A stretch of DNA of 64,000 nucleotides, taken from Candidatus Epilinea brevis (GTDB lineage Bacteria; Chloroflexota; Anaerolineae; Epilineales; Epilineaceae). Location of the stretch: NCBI GenBank assembly GCA_016710785.1, contig JADJUE010000013.1, positions 1-64,000 of the forward strand, written 5' to 3'. The notes below the pieces were generated by a model. The model searched no databases, had not been told where the DNA came from, and saw only the letters and a program-made list of their open reading frames with translations. A program made the position numbers and the translations under genes. Positions 19,824 to 29,996 of the stretch are shown here, piece by piece. Position 1 is the first letter of the stretch; each line of letters starts with the position of its first letter.

Positions 19824-22800
19824 ATGCGCCGATTCTTCTGGTTCATGGTGATCTTGGGTGCGCTCACGATCTTGGGGATGGTCGCTGCCACGGTGCCAGG
19901 CTCGGACCGTCCGACATCCGCGCAACTGGCCCCCGGCGCGCACAAGGCGCACCTCCCGCTCGTCGGCAGGTTCACTCGGTCGGACCTGGCGACGGCCGCG
20001 CAGCAGCCCGGCTCGGGGTGGATCTACTTCGGCAACACCAATGCGGTGCATGATATCGCGGTTGACAAGCGTTCCGGCGTCCTATGGGCGGCCACCGAGG
20101 GCGGATTGGTGAAGTGGTATCCCGACGACAGCACCCATATCGTCTACTCCCATCAGCCGATCAATCTGGTAGCGGTGGATGCGGAGGGCGGCGTTTGGTT
20201 CGGGCCGGTACGCCGTGGAGATGACTACTTCGCTGTCCAGCGACTCGCACCCGACGGCTCGCGGCAGACCTTCGGCACCGCCGATGGTTTGACGGGTGGG
20301 TATTTGCAGGACATCGTTGCCGATGATGCCGGCAACGTGTGGGTGGCCTATGACCTACAGTCTAGCTCCGTGGACGGCGGTCTCAATCGCTGGTCGCCAC
20401 GCGCAGGATGGCGCAGCTACCAGGTAGTCGACGGTCTGCCGGGTCAGTCGTTGCGGGGAGTCACGTCCGATCGACAGGGCGGCGTGTGGATCCATTACGG
20501 CGACCGCGACACCAGGGGGGAAGACGCGTACTTCGGGATCAGCCATCTGGCTGCCGACGGTCAACTGACAAACCACGACCGGGCAAATGGATTCCCGACG
20601 GACATCATCCGTTCCATCGCCGTAGCGCCTGATGGGACCGTGCTGATGGTCGAGGGCGACAGCCTTCAGTCGAGCTTGCGTATCATCCAGGGGACGCCCG
20701 AGTCCGGCTGGACAACGCTCCCGTGGCCGGAAGAGGTCTGGGAGCCGGGGCCCCGAACCGTCGACTCGATCGCCATCGATGACCGCGGCAACCGATGGTT
20801 CTTCAGCCGGTACGCATTTGCGCGATGGGCTCCGGATGGCCGATGGACTGTCTTTCGGCAGGATGCGGATGGGGAGATGTTGGCGCGAGACTCAAGTCTC
20901 GACGTGCTATGGGACCCGTTCTATCGGGCAACCATGGCGTTCGGCGGCGACGGGAGCAACTACTTCCACGCCGACGGTTCTGACGCCGGCTTCTTCCAAC
21001 TGAGCGAAGCGGGCAACTGGCGCCGCTTTCATACCGACGACCCACCGGTCGGCAGGGATGTCGCCGCCGTCGCCAGCGACTCGACCGGGCGGGTGTGGCT
21101 GACATCGGGTAACCTGATCGAGCGTCGGCGTGATGGCACTTGGGTTGGAGCACCGCCAACCAGCGACATTGGTGTTGACAGCGACGTGCTGGTGACCGAT
21201 CCACAGAATCGGATGTGGATGACCGACTATGCCGCGCTCTGGCGAGTCGATCTCACCACCCCGGATCGTCGGCGCTACGACAAGGCCGACGGGCTGGACG
21301 TCGGAAGCATTCAGGATATGGCTGTGGACCCTGCTGGTGCAATGTGGGTCGGCGGTAGCAACGGCCTCAGCCGGCAACTCGCTGATGGGCGCTGGGAAGC
21401 CGTGACACTCCCGGACCCCTCGATGTCGAGAATCGTGATCGACATCGATTTCGACCGTCAGGGTGGCGCATGGGTGGGCATTGCCGGGCGGCGGGACCCA
21501 ACGGATGCGAATCACCCGGTCACAAGCCCCGGCGGAGGTGCTGCATCGCGATCCCTCCGGGCACTGGCAAACCTTCTCGGTATCCGACGGGTTGATCAAC
21601 GATGGGATTACGGCCTTGTCAATCGATCGGGCAGGCAACCTATGGGTGGGTCACTACGGATGGCCACTTGGCGAGGGTGGGGGGGCAACCCGCCTTGCCG
21701 CAGACGGAACTTTGACCCGCTTCACCGCGGTAGATGGGCTGAACGGCGCGGTTCAAGCGATCGAAGAGGATCGCGACGGCAGTATCTGGTTCGGTACGAG
21801 AAACGGCCTCGACCGCCGTAGTCCTTCCGGGGTGTGGTCTACATTCATCCGAGATCCAAATGCGGTCGGGCTCCGCCCGGGTGTCCACGTTGCTGGCAGA
21901 TCCTGACGGCAGCCTGTGGATCGGCGTGGTGGGATCTCGAGAAGTCCTTTGGAGGCGTCGAACCGATGGGAGCATTGACGCCTATCCATTACCGTTTATC
22001 TCTGGCGGCCGTTCCCGATTGGCGCTCGCTGTCGATCCACGCGGCGGGATCCTGGTTGGCTGGACGAACCAGCGCATCGAGCGCATCGAATCCGATGGGA
22101 CCATGTCGACCCTGATCGTCGTCGATCGACTGGACGACGCCTATGTCCGCGACCTCGTCCCCGATGCCCGCGGCCAGCTCTGGGCAGCCACATTTGACGG
22201 TCTGGCACGGCAAGGAACTGACGGAAGCTGGCGTACCTTCCACACCGCCGACGGTCTGCCCGGCCCGCTGGTGGAAGCGGCGGTGGTGGACCCCGCGGAT
22301 GGGAGCGTGTGGGTTGGCGCCGGGCCGACTCAACCCGACTTCAGCTCGACGCGGCGCGAGGGTGGTTTGTGCCACTTGGTTGGCGACGGGCCGTGCCAAC
22401 TAGTGGACGTGCCCGACATGGCCGCTGGTGAGGGCGTTCGGACTGTCGCTCTCGATAATGCGGAGGGCATTTGGCTGTCCACCTACGAGATTGGGAAGAG
22501 AGGGGGGCACGTCGGCACCGGTGTGCACCGCCGTGACCAGGCCGGGCAATGGGCGCACTACGATGCTTCCGACGGCCTCCCGTCGAACGAAGTGCGCGCG
22601 ATCGCCGTCGACGCGTCGGGCAACATCTGGTTCGCGACCCACAAGGGGCTCGGCCACCTGGTGCCGGCCAGGGTGCAATCCGGGGCTTCCTGGCTGAATG
22701 ACTCTGTGAGATCTCTGATCGAAGCCGACGACGGTGGCGCCTGGACGACCTTGACCATGGCCGACGGGCTACCCTCGAACGAGATCCGCACCGTGAGCAT

Positions 22801-22996
22801 CGCCCCCGACGGAGCCTTGTGGGTGGGCACGGCTGACGGCGTGTCCCGGCGCGGGGGGGACGGCACATGGCGAAGCTGGGGCACCTCGCAGGGTCTTTCA
22901 GCCCCGATCGTGGTCGACATCGCCTTCGATCCCGTCGGCAACGCCTGGCTGGCCACGACCGGCGGCGGGGTGTCGGTACTGCTGCGGCAGTGGTGA
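19824..22996 (+). pseudogene. Very large exported Reg_prop-type beta-propeller protein, two frameshifts
   Basis: ATG 19824, with gaggag upstream, begins an export signal (RRFFWFMVILGALTILGMVAATVPG). After residue 40 comes a short motif HKAHLPLVGRF. The remainder is a long series of ligand-sensor propeller blades (Reg_prop type) with the recurring pattern DGLPxxxVxxIAxDxxGxxWxGT. Examples are VDGLPGQSLRGVTSDRQGG, SDGLPSNEVRAIAVDASGN and ADGLPSNEIRTVSIAPDG. The frame changes near 21535 and near 21880; otherwise it is open to TGA 22996. Such propellers usually form the sensor half of hybrid two-component systems, but here no kinase follows, so it is a free secreted or anchored propeller of about 1050 residues. 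Confidence 0.75.
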
Positions 22997-23298
22997 GATC
23001 GAGGCGCCGGCGCAATCTCCAGACCGCTCAGGCGTGTGCCGAATGGCTTGTACAAAGGCAGAACCATGGGCTGGCGGGATCAGCGTAGCGGTCTGGTGTG
23101 GTCTCTTCGCGCTGGGGCTGACGACCCACGCCAAGGGGCTGCGCCCGGATGACCTGGCAGCGACTGCCTGATCCCTCCTGACGATGCGAGGTCACCTCCA
23201 GTCCTGTCAGGTCTTGACCGGATGGCGCTTGACACATGGGCACGCGGCTGAAATGATTGTCGACCACTCAGCACCCGGACCTAAGGCAGGGGAGAACC
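22997..23298. other. Intergenic region, nothing recognised
   Basis: No gene, repeat or clear promoter was found between the propeller gene and the VOC gene, apart from the ribosome-binding site (aaggcaggggag) just before 23299. Confidence 0.4.
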
Positions 23299-23643
23299 AT
23301 GAAGATTCAGTATCTCGAGATCGTGACGAGGGAAGTCGACGCGGTGTGTGCCGCATACGCCGCTGCACACAAAGTGCAATTCGGCGAAGCAGACGCTGGG
23401 CATGGCAATGCGCGAACCGCCCCTCTGGCGGGCGGTGGACTCGTGGGAGTGCGTGCGCCGTTGCGTGAGACTGAGGAGCCGGTGGTGCGGCCCTATTGGC
23501 TGGTGGACGATATCGATGCGGCCGTCGCCGCAGCGGTTCAAGCCGGCGGCCAACTCGCCCTCCCGCCGATGGAGATTCCCGGCCACGGCACCTTCGCCAT
23601 CTACCTCCAAGGCGGCAATGATCACGGCCTGTGGCAACTGTAG
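23299..23643 (+). CDS. VOC-superfamily protein
   Basis: A 114-residue single-module VOC protein. It begins MKIQYLEIVTREVDAVCAAY, has the internal repeat start PYWLVDDIDAAVAAAVQAGG, and closes with GHGTFAIYLQGGNDHGLWQL. A ggggag ribosome-binding site lies just before ATG 23299. The fold is shared by glyoxalases, dioxygenases and antibiotic-sequestering proteins, and the target is not predictable. Its last 126 coding bases plus about 107 bases of downstream sequence occur again at 29997-30228. Confidence 0.7.
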   Translation: MKIQYLEIVTREVDAVCAAYAAAHKVQFGEADAGHGNARTAPLAGGGLVGVRAPLRETEEPVVRPYWLVDDIDAAVAAAVQAGGQLALPPMEIPGHGTFAIYLQGGNDHGLWQL

Positions 23644-23750
23644 CCGACTGCCAGCCCGTGCATTGCCCCCTGCCCCGCCATCCCCTCATCCCCTGGTCCG
23701 ATGAAACTTTGGCCGACGCTCAGAGTGAAACTTCGGGGCGACGGTTGACA
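23518..23750 (+). repeat. Duplicated segment, copy 1 (partner at 29997-30228)
   Basis: The 3' third of the VOC gene and its flank match the second copy almost base for base. The match includes the tail ggccgacgctcagagtga and ends at acggttgaca in both copies. In the second copy a transposase stub starts just beyond that boundary, so the shared edge is probably a mobile-element junction. Confidence 0.7.
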
Positions 23751-23938
23751 TGAACCCCTTGCGTGGTCATGTCCTACAGCCTATACTCCCTCGGAACATC
23801 AGGCAAGTGACCGGCCGGACAGGCCTGAACTGGTTACCTTCATCTTTGCCAATTGCGCGAGAAAGGTGATACGAGAAACAGGCACTCTGCACAAATGGCA
23901 GTGCGCGAGGTTGGGTCGATGTCATAGGAGCACGAACT

Positions 23939-25831
23939 GTGGCTGACATGAGCTATTGCCGAACCAAGGCTACCTTGGTTGGATTGGTATTGTGGGTCCC
24001 CTTTGTGCTTGGTGCCTGCGCTGAGAGACGATCGATAGCTGAGTATCCCACCTCACACGCAAACGTGGGGGTGAGATCCATATTTCTTCCGAATGGTCTG
24101 ATTGATTCTAACATTGGCCAATCGGGTCTCGACGATGCTGGACTTCACGAGACGCTCTTCTCGTTTCTAGACTCAACCTATATTGGTGACGGTGAACTTG
24201 CGTGGTTTCAGATTCACGATCCACAGCGGGTTCTTGAGGCGCACCTTGCTCATACATATCACGCACTTGAGATCATTCGTATACTCAACCTAGATCATGA
24301 GCCGCCTCTTGGCGTGGGAGCATGGATAGATTCCCTGCGTAAACCTGACGGCAGCTATAGAGATCCCCAGGATCCTGATTCACGACTCTATAGCACAAGC
24401 GAGGCTATCCTCGCTCTGGATGTGCTGAGGCAGCCGCCTCGATTACCCAGTCTCACACGATCGTTCATCGAGGCAAAGTCTGTGGGGGACTGTCAGTTTT
24501 CAGACGTTCCTGGCTTGCCCGATTCCGATGATGCACTTGAGACGACACGTGTAGCACTCGCTGCACTTCGGTCTCTAGGAGCGCAAGAGAGCGTTGAGAC
24601 AACAGGTGCGTGCATTCGAGTCGTCAACAGAGGGCTAGTCGATTCCAATCGGAATAGCCCTCACGTAATCACTGCGATGGAGCATGTCGTTAGCGTGGAG
24701 CGTGAGAAGCTCCCACCGGGGGCGCTGTCATATGCTCGTGAGTACCTATTGTACGCTACAGAATCGTCCGACTCAGATGTGCGCAGCGTCATTAGTGCCA
24801 GCAAGGTCATTCGTGAGCTCCGTGGTGCAATGCTGCCGGACGAAGTTCATGCAGTCAGCGAATTCTCAAGAGGGAAGCCTAGTAACGTGCTCCATCTCGA
24901 TTCGCTTCTAGATAGTCGTGAAGCGTGGTTCTTTCGAAACATACCACGGGAATTGCATATAGAGGTTGCATTGCTTGTTCTGACTGAGAGAACGGATACC
25001 ATCAGCCGAGCCAGGATTGTCCGCGTGCTACGAAGGCTCCGTGGATATGAGGGTTGGTCGAATATGATGAGGAGCGTGAGTGAGATAGATTATCAAGCAC
25101 AAATCGCAGCGCTGCGGATCGCTGATGTGGTGAACTTCGCTGACTATGATCGTAACAAGGTGGCGGATCTGTTTCGATTGAACGTGACTTCCGAAGAACT
25201 TCACAAATATCCGGCGGGAGCAAAATTTGCATGCGTTGGATTGGAGCTGCTGGGAATGAAGCCTCCGGAGGATGAGGTCGACCTGTGGCTCACAGAGGTG
25301 TCTGAGGAATTGCTTGATGAGGAGAAAAGCTCTCTCGATTCTGACATCATTGCATCTGCCATGGCTACGCTCATTCGGGAATGTGGAGGTACTCCGAACA
25401 ACAAAGTCAGAGTGATGCTCGAACAGTACCTCGACCACCTCTACGGCAAGATCGAGAGGGGCGAGTCCAATCCGTCAGTCGGAGCCACGACAGCAGTTGA
25501 ATTGGAACTAGCGCTTTACGGATCTATCAGAGATCCAGGAGATATCGAGCAAATTGTTCGCGAGATGCAGCACAGTTCTGGAGGATTTACAAGTGGTGAA
25601 CCAGGTGAGGTAGAACCATCGATGCGATCGACACGAAACGCGGTATGGATATTGAGTAAGCTTGGGCGTCTGGAGCCTGCCGATGTCATTCGTGTGCAGG
25701 ACTATGTATACAATTGCAGAACTGAATTCGGCTACACGACGTCCCCTACCGTAGGACCGCCGGGCTCTCGACCGACGGCGGACGCATTCGAGATCCTGCA
25801 GCTCATGGGACTTACCAGCTCGGTTCCCTAG
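23939..25831 (+). CDS. Lipoprotein with alpha/alpha-toroid (prenyltransferase/squalene-cyclase-like) repeats, foreign composition
   Basis: GTG 23939 is favoured because ggag lies 8 bases upstream; ATG 23948 is the alternative. A signal with lipobox VLGAC puts the lipidated Cys at residue 27. The chain shows repeats of the kind found in prenyltransferases and terpene cyclases: WIDSLRKPDGSYRDPQDPDS..TSEAILALDVL (about 130-165), MQHSSGGFTSGE..STRNAVWILSKLG (about 540-580) and EFGYTTSPTVG..TADAFEILQLMG at the end. Neither the DCTAE/DxDD acidic motifs nor zinc ligands are apparent, so it is probably a non-enzymatic toroid at the outer face of the membrane. By eye its GC content is about 50%, far below the neighbours, which suggests horizontal acquisition. 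Confidence 0.6.
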   Translation: MADMSYCRTKATLVGLVLWVPFVLGACAERRSIAEYPTSHANVGVRSIFLPNGLIDSNIGQSGLDDAGLHETLFSFLDSTYIGDGELAWFQIHDPQRVLEAHLAHTYHALEIIRILNLDHEPPLGVGAWIDSLRKPDGSYRDPQDPDSRLYSTSEAILALDVLRQPPRLPSLTRSFIEAKSVGDCQFSDVPGLPDSDDALETTRVALAALRSLGAQESVETTGACIRVVNRGLVDSNRNSPHVITAMEHVVSVEREKLPPGALSYAREYLLYATESSDSDVRSVISASKVIRELRGAMLPDEVHAVSEFSRGKPSNVLHLDSLLDSREAWFFRNIPRELHIEVALLVLTERTDTISRARIVRVLRRLRGYEGWSNMMRSVSEIDYQAQIAALRIADVVNFADYDRNKVADLFRLNVTSEELHKYPAGAKFACVGLELLGMKPPEDEVDLWLTEVSEELLDEEKSSLDSDIIASAMATLIRECGGTPNNKVRVMLEQYLDHLYGKIERGESNPSVGATTAVELELALYGSIRDPGDIEQIVREMQHSSGGFTSGEPGEVEPSMRSTRNAVWILSKLGRLEPADVIRVQDYVYNCRTEFGYTTSPTVGPPGSRPTADAFEILQLMGLTSSVP

Positions 25832-27124
25832 AATGCCGGGAAGTATCCGACTTCGGCGACCATCTTGTGGCTCTGCTCAGCGCCATGCGGGCAACAGTGC
25901 ATGATTGCCAATTGCATGTATCCCTTGTCGAGAAGTCCTGAAGTCACCTCCCAAGGCTCGCTCAGTCTTCCCGGACATTCCCTTCTGACTACACCGAATT
26001 GAGTGGCTGCCAACGGGCCCTGGGCTCTATGAACAGTTAGAGTCAGGGAGTCGAGGCGCGGGAGTTGTGGGAAAGGCCAATACCCTATCGTACAGGCACT
26101 GATTGGTCGCTTCCACGCCAATGAAGCAGAACCTCACCTGTGTTCGCCTATGATACAAGAGCCGCGGCTAGTTCCATCTGGCCAGCAAACGCTTCTCCAT
26201 CGTCACCTTGATAGAGATCGGGCATCATGGCACCGCCACCGTACAATCAGTTCGGGAGGCTCGTATCGTTCTGTAAACCACCACCCACACTGGATTGGCG
26301 GACATGTCAAGCCTGTCCGTTATGGCTTCTGCAATCTCACTTTCATTCCCACAAGCTTATACTTTTTGCATGAGTCTGGCCTCGATCGTTGGGAAATGTG
26401 AATGATCACTCGTTGACGATGTGTGCTCCATTGTTTGGAATTGCCATTGACTGGCTATGGAAACGGCGCGCAGGCATGCCGTCGAGTTGCGGGGAAGTTC
26501 TCTACTGATGAAGATGATACCCACTACCATGCCAGTATCAATGCTAGCCAACCGAGGACCGATGTTGGTTGATCGTCTCAGTTTCACTCCCAAATGGGTG
26601 ACTGGCTGAGATGCTTCACGCTGTACCGGGCGCAGCACCTGCAACAACCCGGCGTGAGTTCCAGCAGATCAGGCGTCAAGGAGTTTGAGCAACCTTCCCA
26701 ACCAGGATCCAAGCGCTAAACAGGCAGCCGTGGGGTCGCCTGCGCCGGCCACCTCGGAATCGCGACTGGGTCGTCTGGTCTCGTGTCAGGGCGGGTCATA
26801 AACCACACCCAGGTCTGTGAACGGCCACCTGTCGGGTCAATGGACCACAGTGATCGGGTCAACAGACCACACTGAGGCTGGACTTGCCGCCGAGAAGTGG
26901 CAGTCTTCATTGCGCCAACTTGTGCAAGGAGTGAGCCAGCCTGAGCGCACCGAGCCGACATGCGCCGACTTCAAGAACTTCCACTCACAGGTGGGAGCGG
27001 TGGCGGATAGGGGCAGCTGACTGGTGGAGTCCGGGGGCTGACTGGCAAGGGCCGGGCAACGGACCGGTGAGTGAAGCCCTCTGTCGCTGCACGCTTCCTC
27101 TCCCTGTAGGGAATGGGAGCACGA
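25832..27124. other. Long AT-richer gap with no firm gene
   Basis: A 97-codon minus-strand frame (26121-25828) ends with LQLAIMHCCPHG-like sequence and converges on the lipoprotein gene. It reads somewhat like protein, but no family or start signal supports it. The rest, to 27124, is non-coding as far as I can see, apart from the short tandem repeats listed separately. Its composition matches the lipoprotein gene, so both probably arrived together. Confidence 0.35.
26792..26876. repeat. Three imperfect copies of a cgggtca..gaccacac unit
   Basis: Copies begin at 26792, 26833 and 26855. The last two are 22 bases apart and match at most positions (cgggtcaatggaccacagtgat against cgggtcaacagaccacactgag). 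They could be iteron-like binding sites or the terminal repeats of a lost element. Confidence 0.5.
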
Positions 27125-28501
27125 TCACTTCTTGACCGGCGCTCCGTTCGGAGCGCGCGAGAGGCTGACATCGTCGAGGTAGAACGTGACCGGCTTGTCG
27201 CTCTCGACCGAGAACGAAACACTCTTGAGCTGTTCAAACGGCAGATCCCCGGTCTTGGCGTGAACCTTGGGGCGTAACCAGCGGCTTTCGACCTTCTGGC
27301 GGATCGACCAGGTCTTGTCGTTCGTGCCGGTGACTTCAATCAGGAACGTCGCCGCAGCGGCTTCGCCAGGCACATAGAGATGGCAGGCGAACTGGGTCTC
27401 CTGGGCCAGAAACACCGGCGCGTCAGCCGGCGGCGTATAGACCAGCTTGCCCTGGGGATTAAGTGTGACCTTGACGGAGGACTGCCCAAAACCGGCCCAC
27501 TCGTCCGCCATGTCGATCTGTCCGCCGTCGACCTTGAGCGTCGGCATCGGATCGAGGTAGCCTTCAAAGCCGGGCAGTTCGGGATGCAGCTTCCGCCAGT
27601 TGCCGGCATAGGCCAGCCCCGGCTCCAGCCCCAGGACTTGGGTCGTGTCGACCACCTGGTCGCCGTGCACCCAGTTCAGGTAGTCGATCACTGAGGACAA
27701 GTAATACTCCATCGGGGTGTAGAGATCGCCGTCCATGTTCGGGTAGTTCTCGGCCTGGGCCACGAACATGCGGATCTTGCCCGCCGTCAGGTCCTTGTCG
27801 AGCGCCTGCATCTCCTCGGTATCGAGCCTGGAGGACGCGTCTTGGGCCGTCGGCTCCTGTCCAGGCTGCGCCACTTCGGGCATCGTCAGTTCAAACCCGA
27901 TCCCGCGCTCGAGGTCGAACCCATCAGCCACGAACTCGTAGCCGCCTTGTCTGATGGGCACGTTCTCCTTGAGCTCGATGCCATAGGCCGTGAACAGACG
28001 CCGCGTCGCGTCGCGGGCGGCCTCGGTGTCGAAGACCCCCACGTAGGAGTTGCCAAACGAGATAGGGATCATGGGCGACTTGACGGCTGGATTCGAGCTC
28101 AACGTGGTATCGGTGCGCAGCGACGTAAGCTCGTTCCAGTAGCCCCTCTTGTTGCTGCCCAGGATCTCGCCGACCAGCCGGTCAACCCGCTGCCGCAGGT
28201 CCGCGCTGCCGCGCGTGGTGTTGTTCCCCAGGGCTTTCAGCGGTGGATCTTCGGCATCAGTCCGTTGCACCTGCTGCGACCCACCCGTGGCCCCCTGTCC
28301 GCTGGCGGCCGGAGCTGGGTCCGATGCCCCGCGCGAGCAGCCCCCGGCGGTAAGCCCCGTCAGCATCGCGCCCGCCAGCAGCGTCTCGCGCGAAAAGCGG
28401 GCCAGCAGACTGGGGCGCAGAATCTCCCGGATGTCGGCTTCGGTCAGGAAGCGCGGGTAGTCAGGGCAGTAGCTGCGAGGTACTGGTTTTAGCGAGCTCA
28501 T
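27125..28501 (-). CDS. Lipoprotein of unknown function paired with a radical SAM enzyme
   Basis: The gene starts 41 bases inside the end of the radical SAM gene, so the two are very likely co-translated. A 45-residue N-terminal extension (SYCPDYPRFLTEADIREILRP) precedes the export helix and a lipobox-like LTAGGC, with Cys at about 55. The middle (about 130-260) is a conserved-looking globular region (IPISFGNSYVGVFDTEAAR, VADGFDLERGIGFELT). The C-terminal 150 residues look like a beta-rich carbohydrate-binding-like module (FACHLYVPGEAAAATFLIEV..., VTFYLDDVSLSR). I do not recognise a named family. The unusual cytosolic extension before the signal could be what the radical SAM enzyme recognises; that is inference. 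Confidence 0.6.
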   Translation of the reverse strand: MSSLKPVPRSYCPDYPRFLTEADIREILRPSLLARFSRETLLAGAMLTGLTAGGCSRGASDPAPAASGQGATGGSQQVQRTDAEDPPLKALGNNTTRGSADLRQRVDRLVGEILGSNKRGYWNELTSLRTDTTLSSNPAVKSPMIPISFGNSYVGVFDTEAARDATRRLFTAYGIELKENVPIRQGGYEFVADGFDLERGIGFELTMPEVAQPGQEPTAQDASSRLDTEEMQALDKDLTAGKIRMFVAQAENYPNMDGDLYTPMEYYLSSVIDYLNWVHGDQVVDTTQVLGLEPGLAYAGNWRKLHPELPGFEGYLDPMPTLKVDGGQIDMADEWAGFGQSSVKVTLNPQGKLVYTPPADAPVFLAQETQFACHLYVPGEAAAATFLIEVTGTNDKTWSIRQKVESRWLRPKVHAKTGDLPFEQLKSVSFSVESDKPVTFYLDDVSLSRAPNGAPVKK

Positions 28502-29627
28502 GCGTTACTCCCATTTCTTCGAACAGCTTCTCGATTCCCGAGAGCATGTGGAAACTCTGACTGTAGTTCTTCAACAGAAAGCCGGGCACCCGTTCCTTGA
28601 AGAGCCGCTGGGCCAGGTCGTCGACGGTGAACAGCGTCTGCTGCTCCGTCAGGCAGAGCGACTCCGGGGGCATGTTCACCCGGCCGGTACCGCGGAGGTT
28701 GATGCATGCGCACATGTTGTTGCAGCGTTCGCGGACCCCGCAGTCGCGGCATTCCTCCGGCACAGCGCTACGGTCTCGCGCGGCGGCTTTGACGGATTCG
28801 CGGTTGAGCCAGCTGTCGACGTGGCCCAGGCTCGACAGCCGGCGATAGAAGTACTCGACGCAGCCGTACAGCGTGCCATCGGGGGCGATCGTCAACTGCG
28901 AGACGCCCGGCGTGCAATGCCGGGACTCGCCGGCCCGCGTCCACTGGGCGATCCGCGAGTCGAATGGCTCAAGGTAGAAGGACTCCTTACGCTTCAGCAG
29001 CTTGCGATAGAGCTTGCCGACCAGCTGGTATTGCGATTGAAGTTCGCGGACCGCCCGTTCGTCCCAGTCGGCGGCGTAGTCGAGGGCGTTGATGATGATG
29101 CGGACACCCGACTCCCACAGGTACTGTCGGCTGGCGGCAAGGTGCTTTACGTTGGCCGGCGTCACGACTGAGTAGACCGCGAATGGATGTCCCCACGCAA
29201 GCAGTCTCTTGAGCGCCCGCTCGACAGCGGCAAAGCTCCCCTCGCCGAACGGGGTCAGACGCCCGGCGTTCTGAGCCGGTTCGACTCCGTCGAAGCTGAG
29301 TGAGATGAAGACCCTCTGCTCGGCCGCCTGCCGCAGGATCGAGTCGTCCAGCAGCAGCCCGTTGGTTGGCACTTTGGCGGTAATGGGGACGCGCTGTTCC
29401 GCCTCCAGCCGGCGGGCTTCGGCCATGATCTCGAACAGGGCCGGGGCTTCGAGCAGGGGCTCTCCGCCAAAGAAGGTTAGGGCCAACGAATCGGCTCCCT
29501 GGCGGATTGCCGCCCGAATGGCCTTCACAGCGACGTCCACCGGCATGCGGGTGTCGTGGAAGTCCTTCTGATAGCAGTATCGGCAGCGCAGGTTGCACTG
29601 TTCGGTGAGGATGAACGTCAGATCCAT
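28461..29627 (-). CDS. Radical SAM/SPASM-domain enzyme
   Basis: A 388-residue enzyme that uses S-adenosylmethionine and a [4Fe-4S] cluster. The cluster motif CNLRCRYC is at residues about 11-18, and the SAM-binding FFGGEPLL is at about 52-59. The C-terminal SPASM region provides further cluster cysteines in YGCVEYF, ECRDCGVRERCNNMCAC and SLCL. This architecture is typical of peptide- or protein-modifying enzymes (RiPP maturases, sulfatase maturases). No short precursor peptide is visible next to it. Its only partner is the lipoprotein gene that overlaps its 3' end, which is therefore the prime candidate substrate. ATG 29627 overlaps a TGA upstream and is preceded by ggggg. Confidence 0.85.
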   Translation of the reverse strand: MDLTFILTEQCNLRCRYCYQKDFHDTRMPVDVAVKAIRAAIRQGADSLALTFFGGEPLLEAPALFEIMAEARRLEAEQRVPITAKVPTNGLLLDDSILRQAAEQRVFISLSFDGVEPAQNAGRLTPFGEGSFAAVERALKRLLAWGHPFAVYSVVTPANVKHLAASRQYLWESGVRIIINALDYAADWDERAVRELQSQYQLVGKLYRKLLKRKESFYLEPFDSRIAQWTRAGESRHCTPGVSQLTIAPDGTLYGCVEYFYRRLSSLGHVDSWLNRESVKAAARDRSAVPEECRDCGVRERCNNMCACINLRGTGRVNMPPESLCLTEQQTLFTVDDLAQRLFKERVPGFLLKNYSQSFHMLSGIEKLFEEMGVTHELAKTSTSQLLP

Positions 29628-29996
29628 CAGAAACCCCCAGTAAGCTGCGTGAACCGACCGCCCGTTGCCCAGGTACGCAACGCGGGCGCAGTGGGCCGGT
29701 TCCCGCCGGCGTTCGCAGCATCACTCTGACAGGTTCTCCTGAACCGCTGCCAAAGAGAGGATGAGAAGTCTGGAAGTCGCCTGCACCCTTCCGTCATCGA
29801 GACTGCCGGCGGCGCGACAGATGCTCGAGGGGGCCGCATGCTGACCAGACAGGCCCGTACCGGTTCGGCCCCTTGCGTTGGCCAGATGCACCGAATGGCT
29901 ACCCCAATTCAGCCCGCTGCCTGTCCCAATATCCCCGCGTCCGGCGCTCGGCCGATCCTCCTGGGGCCGCGCGCTCCCTCACCGTCACAGCCCGAA
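29628..29996. other. Upstream region of the radical SAM gene, no firm gene
   Basis: A 70-codon open frame (29839-29627, minus) abuts the radical SAM start but is compositionally unremarkable and matches nothing known to me. The rest holds no feature up to the duplicated VOC fragment. Confidence 0.3.

Noticed and set aside
25828..26121. 97-codon minus-strand ORF convergent with the lipoprotein gene
   Set aside because: Its ending looks protein-like, but there is no family, no ribosome-binding site and it overlaps the lipoprotein stop. Mentioned in the gap entry only.
29627..29839. 70-codon ORF ending at the radical SAM start as a possible RiPP precursor
   Set aside because: There is no leader-like or repetitive core, no ribosome-binding site and ordinary composition. 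The TGATG junction alone is weak support.
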